Assembly (NCBI RefSeq): GCF_003584165.1
Contig: NZ_QXFJ01000029.1
Coordinates: forward strand, 1 to 64,000
DNA length: 64,000 bases
Source: Flagellimonas aequoris
GTDB taxonomy: Bacteria > Bacteroidota > Bacteroidia > Flavobacteriales > Flavobacteriaceae
Direction: 5' to 3'
In this document: piece after piece, positions 1 through 7,827 of the stretch
Layout of the letters: every line of letters starts with the position of its first letter
How positions within the stretch are numbered: the stretch's first letter is position 1
The notes under the pieces: model-generated
Database searches by the model: none
What the model was told of the DNA's origin: nothing
What the model saw: the letters and a program-made list of their open reading frames with translations, nothing else
Translations under genes and position numbers: made by a program

Positions 1-180
1 GAAGTGGGCATGCAGAACGGGGGGTTGGCCTCGGGGATCGCCAATTCGTTGGGCAAGATTGCCACCATGGGGCTTGCGCCGGCAGTCTTCGGTCCGTTGA
101 TGAACATTACCGGGTCCATACTGGCATCCTATTGGCACAAAAGCGCCCCAGAAAAAGTAGTATCCGAAATAAAAAGTTAA
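1..180 (+). CDS. BASS-family (bile acid:Na+ symporter-like) transporter, C-terminal end only
   Basis: The first 59 codons are the 3' end of a gene that begins outside the window and stops at TAA 178-180. The peptide contains EVGMQNGGLASGIA followed by a hydrophobic stretch, LAPAVFGPLMNITGSILASYW. The EVGMQN(G/S)GLA signature is typical of the last transmembrane segments of the BASS family, which moves bile acids, pantoate, pyruvate or other organic acids with sodium across the inner membrane. It lies directly upstream of kdgK and eda, so a role in keto-acid or uronate-product uptake is a reasonable inference, but the substrate cannot be read from this fragment. Base composition is GC-rich, like the two genes that follow. 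Confidence 0.8.
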   Translation, partial: EVGMQNGGLASGIANSLGKIATMGLAPAVFGPLMNITGSILASYWHKSAPEKVVSEIKS

Positions 181-225
181 TCAAAAGAATAGAAGAATTG
201 ATTGTTTGAGTTAGTTTAGTTTTTC

Positions 226-265
226 AAGAAGAGCGTACCGCTTTCCCAAGTACGTTCTTCTTTTT
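226..265 (+). terminator. Rho-independent terminator after the BASS transporter gene
   Basis: AAGAAGAGCGTAC (226-238) pairs with GTACGTTCTTCTT (250-262), 12 of 13 positions matching, with an 11-nt loop and a run of T at 261-265. It lies 45 nt after the transporter stop codon and ahead of kdgK, so kdgK-eda probably has its own promoter or depends on read-through. Confidence 0.75.
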
Positions 266-309
266 CTCAAACAAAATGATATTTTAAGAACCAACTAACA
301 TAACAGCAT

Positions 310-1359
310 ATGAAAGGGACAAAAAAAGTGATCACGTTCGGGGAAATCATGTTACGATTGGCCCCTCCGGGGTTTTTAAGGTTTTCGCAGGCGAACCGTT
401 TCGATGTGGTCTACGGCGGGGGAGAGTCCAATGTGGCGGTATCCCTGGCCAATTATGGTATCCCCGTGGACTTTGTCACCCGATTGCCCAAGAACGACCT
501 GGGCGAATGCGCCCTGATGGAGATGCGCAAGCGCGGGGTCGGCACCGATAAGATCATTTTCGGCGGTGACCGATTGGGCATCTATTTTTTGGAAACGGGG
601 GCGGTGTCCCGGGGAAGCAAGGTGGTGTACGACCGGGCCCACTCGGCCATGGCGGAGATCCAGAAGGGCATGGTGGACTGGGACAACGTTTTTGAAGGGG
701 CGGGATGGTTCCACTGGACGGGGATCACCCCAGCCATTTCCCAGGGAGCGGCCGATGCCTGTATCGAGGCGGTAAAGGCGGCCAAAAAGCACGGGCTTAC
801 CATTTCCACCGACCTGAACTATAGGGCCAAGCTCTGGAAATACGGAGGGGACCGGGAGAAAATCATGACGGAACTGACGTCGTACTGTGACATTATTCTG
901 GGGAACGAGGAAGATGCGGAGAAACATTTCGGGATAAAGCCCGAAGGGCTGGACATCACCACCCAGGGGGAACATGTGAAGGCCGAGGCCTTTCTGTCCG
1001 TTTGCCAGCAGATGATGAGAAAGTTCCCCAACGCCAAAAAGGTGATCACCACCCTGAGGGGGTCGCTTTCGGCCTCGCACAACACGTGGGCCGGGGTATT
1101 GTATGATGGGAATAATATGTTCACGTCCCCGGAATACCAGATCACGCACATTGTGGACCGTGTAGGGGGAGGGGATTCGTTCATGGGCGGATTGATCTAC
1201 GGATTGCTCACATGGCCGGATGATGACCGGAAAGCGCTTAACTTTGCGGTGGCCGCCTCGTGCTTGAAGCATACGATTGTGGGCGATGCGAATCTGGTGA
1301 CCGTTGATGAGGTGGAGAAACTGATGGGAGGCGATGCTTCCGGAAGGGTGGCCAGATAG
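310..1359 (+). CDS. kdgK: 2-dehydro-3-deoxygluconokinase (PfkB family)
   Basis: This 349-residue ribokinase/PfkB-family sugar kinase phosphorylates 2-keto-3-deoxygluconate to KDPG in the cytoplasm, using ATP, in the uronate branch of the Entner-Doudoroff route. The N-terminus has the substrate-binding GGGESNVAVSLANYG stretch (about residues 36-50). The C-terminal PfkB signature VGGGDSFMGGLIYGL carries the anion hole and the catalytic Asp. Length fits KdgK. eda starts 50 nt downstream, giving the kinase/aldolase pair that converts KDG to pyruvate and glyceraldehyde 3-phosphate. GC content is far above that of most of the window: the line at 601-660 is about 70% GC. The substrate assignment rests mainly on the pairing with eda; another keto-sugar kinase is possible. 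Confidence 0.9.
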   Translation: MKGTKKVITFGEIMLRLAPPGFLRFSQANRFDVVYGGGESNVAVSLANYGIPVDFVTRLPKNDLGECALMEMRKRGVGTDKIIFGGDRLGIYFLETGAVSRGSKVVYDRAHSAMAEIQKGMVDWDNVFEGAGWFHWTGITPAISQGAADACIEAVKAAKKHGLTISTDLNYRAKLWKYGGDREKIMTELTSYCDIILGNEEDAEKHFGIKPEGLDITTQGEHVKAEAFLSVCQQMMRKFPNAKKVITTLRGSLSASHNTWAGVLYDGNNMFTSPEYQITHIVDRVGGGDSFMGGLIYGLLTWPDDDRKALNFAVAASCLKHTIVGDANLVTVDEVEKLMGGDASGRVAR

Positions 1360-1409
1360 GGCAAAAGTAAAAAAGGTAAAAGTAAAAGGACAAGGGTAAA
1401 AGAAACGAT

Positions 1410-2084
1410 ATGGCAAGATATTCAAGGATCGAGGTGGCACGGAAAATGGCGGAAACGGGCATGGTCCCCCTGTTCTACCATCCCGATGTGGAATTGGGAA
1501 AACAGGTGTTGAAGGCCTGTTACGATGGCGGTGCAAGGTTGATGGAATTTACGGCGAGAGGGGATTTTGCCCATGAGGTGTTCACCGAACTCAACAAATA
1601 TGCCTTAAAGGAACTGCCGGGCATGATCATGGGGGTGGGGAGCATCACCGATGCCGCGGCCGCTTCCTTCTACATGCAATTGGGGGCCAACTTTATCGTG
1701 ACGCCTTCCCTCAGGGAGGACATTGCCGTGACCTGCAACCGGAGAAAGGTCCTGTATAGCCCTGGTTGTGGCAGTCTTACGGAGATCAACCGAGCCGAGG
1801 AACTGGGGGTGGAGGTCATCAAACTGTTCCCTGGCTCCACCTATGGTCCCGGGTTCGTGAAGGCCATCAAGGGGCCACAACCTTGGACGAGCATCATGCC
1901 CACGGGCGGGGTGGATACCAGTGAGGCCAACCTAAGGGCCTGGTTCTCCGCCGGGGTCACCTGTGTGGGCATGGGGTCCCAACTGATCTCCAAGGAAATC
2001 CTGGAAAAGAAGGATTTTGAAGGACTTAGAGCTAAAGTAGCTGAAGTCTTATCAACAATAAAAGCATTGAAAGCCTTAGAGTAA
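1410..2084 (+). CDS. eda: Bifunctional KDPG / 4-hydroxy-2-oxoglutarate aldolase
   Basis: The 224-residue protein is a class I aldolase of the KDPG family. It cleaves 2-keto-3-deoxy-6-phosphogluconate into pyruvate and glyceraldehyde 3-phosphate. The TIM-barrel landmarks are visible: EFTARGDF with the Glu/Arg pair, FIVTPSL, and EVIKLFPGS with the Schiff-base Lys. It follows kdgK after a 50-nt purine-rich spacer made of repeated GTAAAAG-like units. The body of the gene is GC-rich, but the last 60 or so bases (from about 2020) change abruptly to AT-rich sequence. That break, together with the composition of kdgK, suggests the pair entered the genome as a block; this is inference. Confidence 0.92.
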   Translation: MARYSRIEVARKMAETGMVPLFYHPDVELGKQVLKACYDGGARLMEFTARGDFAHEVFTELNKYALKELPGMIMGVGSITDAAAASFYMQLGANFIVTPSLREDIAVTCNRRKVLYSPGCGSLTEINRAEELGVEVIKLFPGSTYGPGFVKAIKGPQPWTSIMPTGGVDTSEANLRAWFSAGVTCVGMGSQLISKEILEKKDFEGLRAKVAEVLSTIKALKALE

Positions 2085-2125
2085 CACAGTTTGACTAAAA
2101 TTTTAGGAAACCGGTTTACCTTGAT

Positions 2126-2848
2126 TTAATGACCAGAGAAAATCTCTTCAAAAAACTTGGTCATCCGCAACCATGAGCGATCGTTGGCCAGTTGATTGAA
2201 CATCATGCCCTGATCGGGAGCGTTGGCATTGGGATTGGTGAAAGCATGGCCCGTATGCCCAAACACATCCATTTCCCAAATGGCGTTCCTTTCGGTAAGC
2301 TCGTAACCCAAAGCAACAATGTCCTTCGGAAAAGCCAAGGGATCTTCCCAGCCGTGGAGCACCAAAATTTTGGACAAAATATCACCTTCCTGTTCCAATC
2401 CGGGTGGGTCAAAAATACCATGGAAACAAACAGTTCCTTTGATATCAACCCCAGAGCGGGCAAGGTCCAAGGCACATTTTCCACCAAAACAGAAACCGAT
2501 GATGGCAGTTTTATCGGTATCGGCCAGTTCATGTTTTTTGATTTCTTCTAAAGCCAAAAGCAATCTGTCCAAAAGAGCTTGTCGGTCTTCCAACATTTCG
2601 TTCATGAATTCTTCTGCCTGTGCGGCATTTTTGGCCCTTTTGCCCTTGCCGTAGACATCCACGGCAAACGCCAAATAGCCAAGTTTGGCCAGTTCAATGG
2701 CCTTATCCGTTTCAAATTGGGATTGTCCTACCCAAGTGTGGGAGACCATGACCACGGGTCGTTTTCCTTCAAGGCTGACATCGTGGGCAATAACGCCCTC
2801 AAAGGTCTGGCCATTACCTTGGTAGCTGAATTTGTTAGTTTTAATCAT
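2126..2848 (-). CDS. Dienelactone hydrolase family protein
   Basis: This 240-residue alpha/beta hydrolase has the dienelactone hydrolase arrangement. The nucleophile elbow GFCFGGKCALDLAR uses Cys in place of Ser, the acid is the Asp of LHGWEDPL, and the histidine lies in FGHTGHAF. The family hydrolyses lactones and esters; the true substrate here is unknown. There is no signal peptide, so it should be cytoplasmic. It converges on eda with about 40 nt between the stops, and the next minus-strand gene upstream is about 6.3 kb window-distance away only after the cyclophilin gene, so it may be co-transcribed with that gene (51 nt apart). Confidence 0.85.
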   Translation of the reverse strand: MIKTNKFSYQGNGQTFEGVIAHDVSLEGKRPVVMVSHTWVGQSQFETDKAIELAKLGYLAFAVDVYGKGKRAKNAAQAEEFMNEMLEDRQALLDRLLLALEEIKKHELADTDKTAIIGFCFGGKCALDLARSGVDIKGTVCFHGIFDPPGLEQEGDILSKILVLHGWEDPLAFPKDIVALGYELTERNAIWEMDVFGHTGHAFTNPNANAPDQGMMFNQLANDRSWLRMTKFFEEIFSGH

Positions 2849-2898
2849 TGTGAGTTAGTTGTTCCGTTCAAAACTAAATTAGATTTTTTTTGATTTGG

Positions 2899-3615
2899 TC
2901 ACAACACTTCGGCCTTCAGGATATAAACATTTTTTAATGGCCAGTCCCCGTCACCCACAGGAACCTGATTGATTTTATCCACGACATCCATGCCTTCGAT
3001 CACACGTCCGAACGGGGTGTAGGAGCCGTCCAAATGGTAGGAGCCGGGTTTGGTGACCACGATGAAGAATTCGTAAGGAGAAGCCAATTTGTGTGGGTTG
3101 TCCCTTTCACTGCTGGGCATGGAAATGGTGCCTCTATCGTGTTTATATCCTTTTTTGGCATCGGGAGGGAGCAGGTAGCGTCCTATCTTACTCCGCTTAT
3201 TGGCAGTTCTTTTATCATCGGAATTACCACCTTGGATAATAAAATCCTTTACCACTCTGTGGAATTGGGTACTGTCAAAATATTTTTGGCGTGCCAGATA
3301 GATGAAATTGGCCTTGTGATAGGGAACATCATCGTAGAGCTCCACTATAAAACTGCCCAGTGTGGTGGTGATTTTGACCTTGTTTTTTTTCAGATTTTTG
3401 TTATAGTTGAAAAAAAAGTCGATGGCATTCTCTTCGGTAAGTTTGAAGGTATCTTTTCCGACTTCTTCTATGGAAGAAGGCTCTACTTGGGAAACAGTAT
3501 CCTTGTTTGTGATTTTTTGCCCAACTTTGTCCTTTTCCTTTTTTGGTGATTCTCCACAGGAGATGAAGATGATAGATAGTAAACTTAGCATTAAAGCCGA
3601 TAGTCTCAACAGCAT
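2899..3615 (-). CDS. Cyclophilin-type peptidyl-prolyl isomerase, lipoprotein
   Basis: The 238-residue protein has an N-terminal lipoprotein signal ending in IIFISC, with Cys20 as the lipidated residue. A charged linker follows, then a cyclophilin domain from about residue 80 to the end. FHRVVKDFIIQGGN holds the catalytic Arg region, and PFGRVIEGMDVVDKI is the usual C-terminal block. Cyclophilins isomerise prolyl peptide bonds; as a lipoprotein this one should work in the periplasm on exported proteins. Its start codon overlaps the start of the divergent Nudix gene in a shared CATG (3613-3616). An alternative start at 3591 would still leave a hydrophobic signal and the lipobox. Confidence 0.9.
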   Translation of the reverse strand: MLLRLSALMLSLLSIIFISCGESPKKEKDKVGQKITNKDTVSQVEPSSIEEVGKDTFKLTEENAIDFFFNYNKNLKKNKVKITTTLGSFIVELYDDVPYHKANFIYLARQKYFDSTQFHRVVKDFIIQGGNSDDKRTANKRSKIGRYLLPPDAKKGYKHDRGTISMPSSERDNPHKLASPYEFFIVVTKPGSYHLDGSYTPFGRVIEGMDVVDKINQVPVGDGDWPLKNVYILKAEVL

Positions 3616-4255
3616 GAATTTTGATGAATTTTGTCAACGAGCTTTAAATTTAAAAAATCTCCCACTTCCCGGAGAGGTTTCCCATCATAAAATGTCACCG
3701 GCCCTGCGTATCCAATGGCTCAAGGAGAACAATATTGAAAAGGCAAATCCCAAAAGGGCGGGGGTGATGGCCCTCTTCTACCCTGATATGGAGCAGCAGA
3801 CCAGATTATTGTTGATCTTAAGAAAAGTATATGAAGGGGTACACTCCAATCAAATCGGGTTTCCGGGTGGAAAAGTGGAAGAACAAGACAGGGACTTACT
3901 GGCAACCGCATTGAGGGAAACCCAGGAGGAAGTGGGAGTACAGCCTTCCACGGTCCAGATAATCAAGGAACTCAGTGAGGTGTACATTCCCCCCAGCAAT
4001 TTTCTGGTCAGGCCCTATATGGGAATTTACGCCAATCCAAAACCTTTTATAAAGGATGAAACCGAGGTGGAACGCTTGGTAGAGGTTTATTTGCGGGATT
4101 TTATGGATGATTCCAATCTAATTCAGGAAAATTTAAGCACTTCGTATGCAAAAAATATAAACGTACCTGCTTATAAATTAAATGGTTATACGGTGTGGGG
4201 TGCAACAGCCATGATGTTGAGTGAAATCAGGGAACTTTTACAACAAGTGCTTTGA
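3614..4255 (+). CDS. Nudix hydrolase, CoA pyrophosphatase-like
   Basis: The 213-residue protein carries a Nudix box at about residues 85-109, GGKVEEQDRDLLATALRETQ followed by EEVGV, in the UPF0035/NudL style that hydrolyses CoA to 3',5'-ADP and 4'-phosphopantetheine in a metal-dependent way. I place the start at ATG 3614, because the peptide then begins MNFDEFCQRA as in relatives. In-frame ATGs at 3563 and 3569 would run deep into the divergent cyclophilin gene. The chosen start overlaps that gene's start codon. The acyltransferase gene begins 37 nt after the stop on the same strand, so the two may form an operon. Confidence 0.88.
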   Translation: MNFDEFCQRALNLKNLPLPGEVSHHKMSPALRIQWLKENNIEKANPKRAGVMALFYPDMEQQTRLLLILRKVYEGVHSNQIGFPGGKVEEQDRDLLATALRETQEEVGVQPSTVQIIKELSEVYIPPSNFLVRPYMGIYANPKPFIKDETEVERLVEVYLRDFMDDSNLIQENLSTSYAKNINVPAYKLNGYTVWGATAMMLSEIRELLQQVL

Positions 4256-4292
4256 CCATGATTTTGTAAATTTACCAACAATAGCAAACCCT

Positions 4293-5105
4293 ATGGGCCT
4301 GTTCAAGACAAATCCTTTTGGTCATATCTTATTTTTAAAACGATGGCTGATCCGCATAGCGGGGATGATGACCCATCAACGTTATAAGGGATTCAATACC
4401 TTGGAGATCGAGGGTTCCCAGATCATACGTGACCTTCCCGAGAACAATGTTCTTTTTGTGAGCAACCATCAAACGTATTTTGCGGATGTGGTGGCCATGT
4501 TCCATGTGTTCAATGCCAGTTTGAGCGGAAGGGAAGACAATATCAAGAACCTAGGGTATCTCTGGAATCCCAAGTTGAACATTTACTATGTTGCCGCCAA
4601 GGAGACCATGAAAAAGAGTTTGCTCACCAAAATATTGGCCTATGCCGGTTCCATTAGCATAGAAAGGACGTGGAGGGCCGGTGGTCAAGATGTGAATAGA
4701 CAGGTAAAGTTCAGTGATATTACCAATATTGGAAAAGCACTTGATGATGGTTGGGTAATCACCTTTCCCCAAGGAACCACCACACCTTGGAAACCTCTGA
4801 GAAAAGGTACCGCCCATATCATTAAAAAATATAAGCCTGTAGTTGTTCCCGTTGTGATCGATGGGTTTCGAAGGTCTTTTGACAAAAAGGGACTGCGCGT
4901 GAAAAAGAAAGGCATATTGCAATCCATGCAAATCAAGCAACCCTTGGAAATCGATTATGATAATGAGTCCATCGATGCCATTCTGGAAAAGTTGGAGTAT
5001 GCCATAGAACAGCATCCATCCTTCCTTAAGGTTATTCCCCAAGCCGAGTTATTGGCCTATGAGGAGGAAAACCAAAAAAGGCGATACAGCTACAAGGGAA
5101 ATTAG
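4293..5105 (+). CDS. PlsC-like 1-acylglycerol-phosphate acyltransferase
   Basis: This 270-residue protein belongs to the lysophospholipid acyltransferase family, which transfers acyl chains during phospholipid or lipid synthesis at the inner membrane. The active-site block reads SNHQTYFADV, which is HX5D by simple counting, one residue longer than the usual HX4D. The second block is FPQGTTTPWK, in place of the common EGTR. I prefer ATG 4293 (MGLFKTNPFG) over the upstream ATG at 4221, which overlaps the Nudix gene. The stop codon interlocks with that of the convergent gene in TTAG (5102-5105). The exact substrate is not evident. Confidence 0.82.
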   Translation: MGLFKTNPFGHILFLKRWLIRIAGMMTHQRYKGFNTLEIEGSQIIRDLPENNVLFVSNHQTYFADVVAMFHVFNASLSGREDNIKNLGYLWNPKLNIYYVAAKETMKKSLLTKILAYAGSISIERTWRAGGQDVNRQVKFSDITNIGKALDDGWVITFPQGTTTPWKPLRKGTAHIIKKYKPVVVPVVIDGFRRSFDKKGLRVKKKGILQSMQIKQPLEIDYDNESIDAILEKLEYAIEQHPSFLKVIPQAELLAYEEENQKRRYSYKGN

Positions 5106-5746
5106 ATTTCCAATTTTTTCAATTCGTTGTAGTTTTCCCTGAGCCTCTTGAGCAAGATGCCATAAAGCAGTTTGTAGAAAAGCCATATCAAGAACAGGAT
5201 AATGGCCGTGAACACCACCGATATGGCAATGACCATGGCCCAAAAAGCAGTCGAGTTTCCGTCTTGGGAGGCGGCTTCCACAATTTCTTTCCCTTCGGGA
5301 CCATAAAGTAGGACCCCATACATATTGATGATCAGATACGTGGTGAAAATAATCAGGTTGAACCAGACATACTGCGTAACGGTCCGTTTTACCTTGAGGA
5401 TGGTACTCATCAATTTTTTGGAAGAATCGGTGAATGAGATTTTTTTGTAGTTCGTGTAAAACTTATAGATGAAATATAGGATGATGGCGTAATTGACCAC
5501 ATTGAGTACCATGATTACCTTGTGTATGTGGAGGTCCTTCAACTCCTGGATTGAATCCGGGTCATTGAAAATGATATTGATGCCCGCCCAAAAAATGAAT
5601 TCGAGAATACTGATATAAAAAATCCACTTCACTATGGACGAGGATTTTTTCCATATCATCTTATAGATTTGGTCATAGGACAATTTGGGAAGGTCGGCTT
5701 CCCTTTTTTGCCAGTCTTTTTTCAAGAGCTCCAGTTCATCCATCAT
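5102..5746 (-). CDS. Predicted four-helix inner-membrane protein paired with an ECF sigma factor
   Basis: The 214-residue protein has a charged, soluble N-terminus (MMDELELLKKDWQKREADLP) and about four hydrophobic segments, centred near residues 45, 75, 125 and 175. A basic C-terminal tail follows. I recognise no catalytic motif. It starts 2 nt after the stop of the sigma-factor gene, so the two are almost certainly translated from one mRNA. That position is typical of a membrane-bound regulator or partner of the sigma factor, but it lacks a recognisable anti-sigma domain and the role is inference. Some databases give such proteins a misleading carotene-oxygenase name. Confidence 0.7.
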   Translation of the reverse strand: MMDELELLKKDWQKREADLPKLSYDQIYKMIWKKSSSIVKWIFYISILEFIFWAGINIIFNDPDSIQELKDLHIHKVIMVLNVVNYAIILYFIYKFYTNYKKISFTDSSKKLMSTILKVKRTVTQYVWFNLIIFTTYLIINMYGVLLYGPEGKEIVEAASQDGNSTAFWAMVIAISVVFTAIILFLIWLFYKLLYGILLKRLRENYNELKKLEI

Positions 5747-5748
5747 AA

Positions 5749-6243
5749 CTACGGATTAAGTATGGTTCTTAATTTGTTTTTCACCCTGTTCATCTTCACC
5801 CTAGCATTTACTTCCGTAATACCCAAAGTTTCGGCGATTTCTGTATAATCCTTGTCCTCTAGGTATAGGAATACCAAGGCCTTGTCAATATCGCCCAATT
5901 GTTTGATGGCATCGTACATCAACTTTAACCGTTTTTCCTCTGTATCGTCGTACTCGTTGGTCTTTATCTTGTGAATGACCGAGTCATAATCCTGGGTCTG
6001 GACCCTTTTCTTGGATTTGCGGTACAGGGTTATTGCGGTGTTCAGGGCTACACGGTACATCCAGGTACTGAATTTGGCGTCTCCCCGAAACTTTGGGTAT
6101 GCTTTCCACAATTGTATCGTGATTTCCTGGAACAGGTCGTTGTGCGAATCCTTGTCGTTTGTATACAGGCTGCACACCTTGTGAACAATGTTCTGATTGT
6201 TCTCAAGTTCCGTCACAAAGCGATGTTCCAGTTCTTTATTCAC
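5749..6243 (-). CDS. ECF-type RNA polymerase sigma-70 factor
   Basis: This 164-residue protein has sigma region 2 (DLFQEITIQLWKAYPKFRG, then FSTWMYRVALNTAI) at about residues 25-75. Region 4, a helix-turn-helix built around DKDYTEIAETLGITEVNARV, spans about residues 125-160. It would direct RNA polymerase to a specific promoter set. The likely start is a GTG (6241-6243), with no in-frame ATG nearby that keeps region 2 intact. It heads a two-gene unit with the membrane protein downstream. No zinc-type anti-sigma gene is adjacent. Confidence 0.9.
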   Translation of the reverse strand: MNKELEHRFVTELENNQNIVHKVCSLYTNDKDSHNDLFQEITIQLWKAYPKFRGDAKFSTWMYRVALNTAITLYRKSKKRVQTQDYDSVIHKIKTNEYDDTEEKRLKLMYDAIKQLGDIDKALVFLYLEDKDYTEIAETLGITEVNARVKMNRVKNKLRTILNP

Positions 6244-6307
6244 TAATGGTTGGTGGGTTTGCTTTATATGTGTGGATAAAGCAGTTTTTGTTACAGCCCC
6301 CTAGAAT

Positions 6308-7735
6308 TTATTTGCGATAGTCTAAGGCTGGAGGTCTGTTGCCGAGCATCGGAACATATTTGAAATCCTTTCCTCTACGCTCCTCCAATTCTGCCTTGGC
6401 GGCCTCTACAGTTTTTGGGTTTTCAAATATATCCATGGCGGTTAGGGCCAAAGTCTTGGCAGCTACCATCATTCCCTTGGTGCCGATGGACATGCCGCCA
6501 GCGGCAACGGCTTGCCAGCTATGTGCAGGAGTTCCCGGTATCCAGGTCGCTGTTCCCAATCCGGCAGTAGGCACGGTGAAGCTCACATCGCCTACATCGG
6601 TGGAGCCGTAGGCTCGGGCAGTTTCTTGATAAGGTTGAATGTTTTCGGCCGTGGCCAAATCCAATGTTTCTTTACCCAAGGTTTTTGAAATCTTCTCACC
6701 AAAGGCTTTCTCTTCTTCAGTATAGGTTATGCCACCTACTTTGGTCAAATTGTCGTACATGATTTTCTGTACGGTAAGGTTGGGCAACAATTCGTGCGTG
6801 CCCCCGATCATTTCATATTCCATAGTGGTTCCAGTACCCAAGGCAGCGCCTTCCGCAGCTTTTACAATACGATCAAAAATATCGACAACTACATCCCTGT
6901 TGAAATGACGGGCATAGTAATAGACTTCTGCAAAATCCGGTACCACGTTAGGGGCTTTTCCTCCATTGGTGATCACATAGTGGATACGTGCTTCTTGGGG
7001 AACGTGCTCACGCATCATGTTCACCATCATGTCCATGGCTTCAACACCATCCAATGCAGAACGTCCCTTGTCCGGTACCCCTGCGGCATGTGCAGATACC
7101 CCATGGAACCTGAACTTGGCAGATTTGTTGGCCAAAGCAGCCCCGGCACTAGCAGCGTTGGCAGCTCCTGGATGCCAGTGCAGGGCGATATCCACATCGT
7201 TGAAAACGCCTTCACGGACCATATACACTTTTCCAGAACCTCCTTCTTCGGCAGGACAGCCATAAAAACGGATGGTTCCCTGTATTTTGTTGGACTTCAA
7301 CCAATCTTTAACGGAAATGGCTGCTGCGGTGGACGCCGTACCGAACAAGTGGTGACCGCAGGCATGTCCGGCAGCTTTGCCCGCAGATACTTTTTCAGGC
7401 ACAGCCTCTTGTGATAGTCCGGGAAGGGCATCGAATTCTCCCAAAATAGCGATTACAGGATAGCCGGAACCATATTCGGCCACAAATGCGGTTGGAATAC
7501 CCGCAATACCTTTTTTAATACTAAATCCTGCATCGGAAAGAGTTTTCTGCAAGAGTCCGGAACTTTGTTCCTCCAAATACCCCATTTCAGCAAAATCCCA
7601 GATATTATGGGCTATTTCGCCATATTTTTTAGTCTTGGCATCAAGATCTTTCAATACATCGTCCTTACTTTCTTGGGCCAATAGGGTAGAAGCGCCAAAA
7701 AGCAGAAGGGCGCTTAGCGGGAGAAATTTTTTCAT
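6308..7735 (-). CDS. Exported M20 family amidohydrolase (AbgB-like)
   Basis: The start at 7733-7735 gives MKKFLPLSALLLFGASTLLA, a clean signal peptide, and a 475-residue precursor. An ATG 48 nt upstream would put extra polar residues ahead of it. Motifs of the M20 metallopeptidase/amidohydrolase family are present: GEFDALPGL, HACGHHLFGTAS with a Cys/His metal site, the EEGGSG block and HWHPG. These match the branch that includes p-aminobenzoyl-glutamate hydrolase subunit B. It should hydrolyse an amide bond of a small acylated amino acid or folate catabolite in the periplasm; the substrate is not readable. The gene is divergent from ndh. Confidence 0.87.
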   Translation of the reverse strand: MKKFLPLSALLLFGASTLLAQESKDDVLKDLDAKTKKYGEIAHNIWDFAEMGYLEEQSSGLLQKTLSDAGFSIKKGIAGIPTAFVAEYGSGYPVIAILGEFDALPGLSQEAVPEKVSAGKAAGHACGHHLFGTASTAAAISVKDWLKSNKIQGTIRFYGCPAEEGGSGKVYMVREGVFNDVDIALHWHPGAANAASAGAALANKSAKFRFHGVSAHAAGVPDKGRSALDGVEAMDMMVNMMREHVPQEARIHYVITNGGKAPNVVPDFAEVYYYARHFNRDVVVDIFDRIVKAAEGAALGTGTTMEYEMIGGTHELLPNLTVQKIMYDNLTKVGGITYTEEEKAFGEKISKTLGKETLDLATAENIQPYQETARAYGSTDVGDVSFTVPTAGLGTATWIPGTPAHSWQAVAAGGMSIGTKGMMVAAKTLALTAMDIFENPKTVEAAKAELEERRGKDFKYVPMLGNRPPALDYRK

Positions 7736-7793
7736 TGTTTGGAGTTTTTTTGAGTTAGGCCTTAAAGATACTAAAAAACACACCTTAAATGCG

Positions 7794-7822
7794 TTTGAAG
7801 CGTGTGGGAATCCGTAATTTTG
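7794..7822 (+). promoter_or_regulatory. Bacteroidota-type promoter of the NDH-2 gene
   Basis: TTTG (7794-7797), a 17-nt spacer and TAATTTTG (7815-7822) match the TTTG/TAnnTTTG pattern, with a spacer slightly shorter than the usual 19 or so. The -7 element ends 5 nt before ATG 7828, so the transcript would have almost no leader. Confidence 0.55.
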
Positions 7823-7827
7823 TGGAC

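Noticed and set aside
1360..1409. Purine-rich tandem GTAAAAG-like units between kdgK and eda
   Set aside because: Too short and irregular for a regulatory repeat; looks like low-complexity spacer that may include the eda ribosome-binding region.
376..1536. Long open frame of 386 codons on the minus strand across kdgK
   Set aside because: It is the antisense of a GC-rich gene; its composition (His/Arg/Pro-rich) and lack of any family pattern mark it as a shadow.
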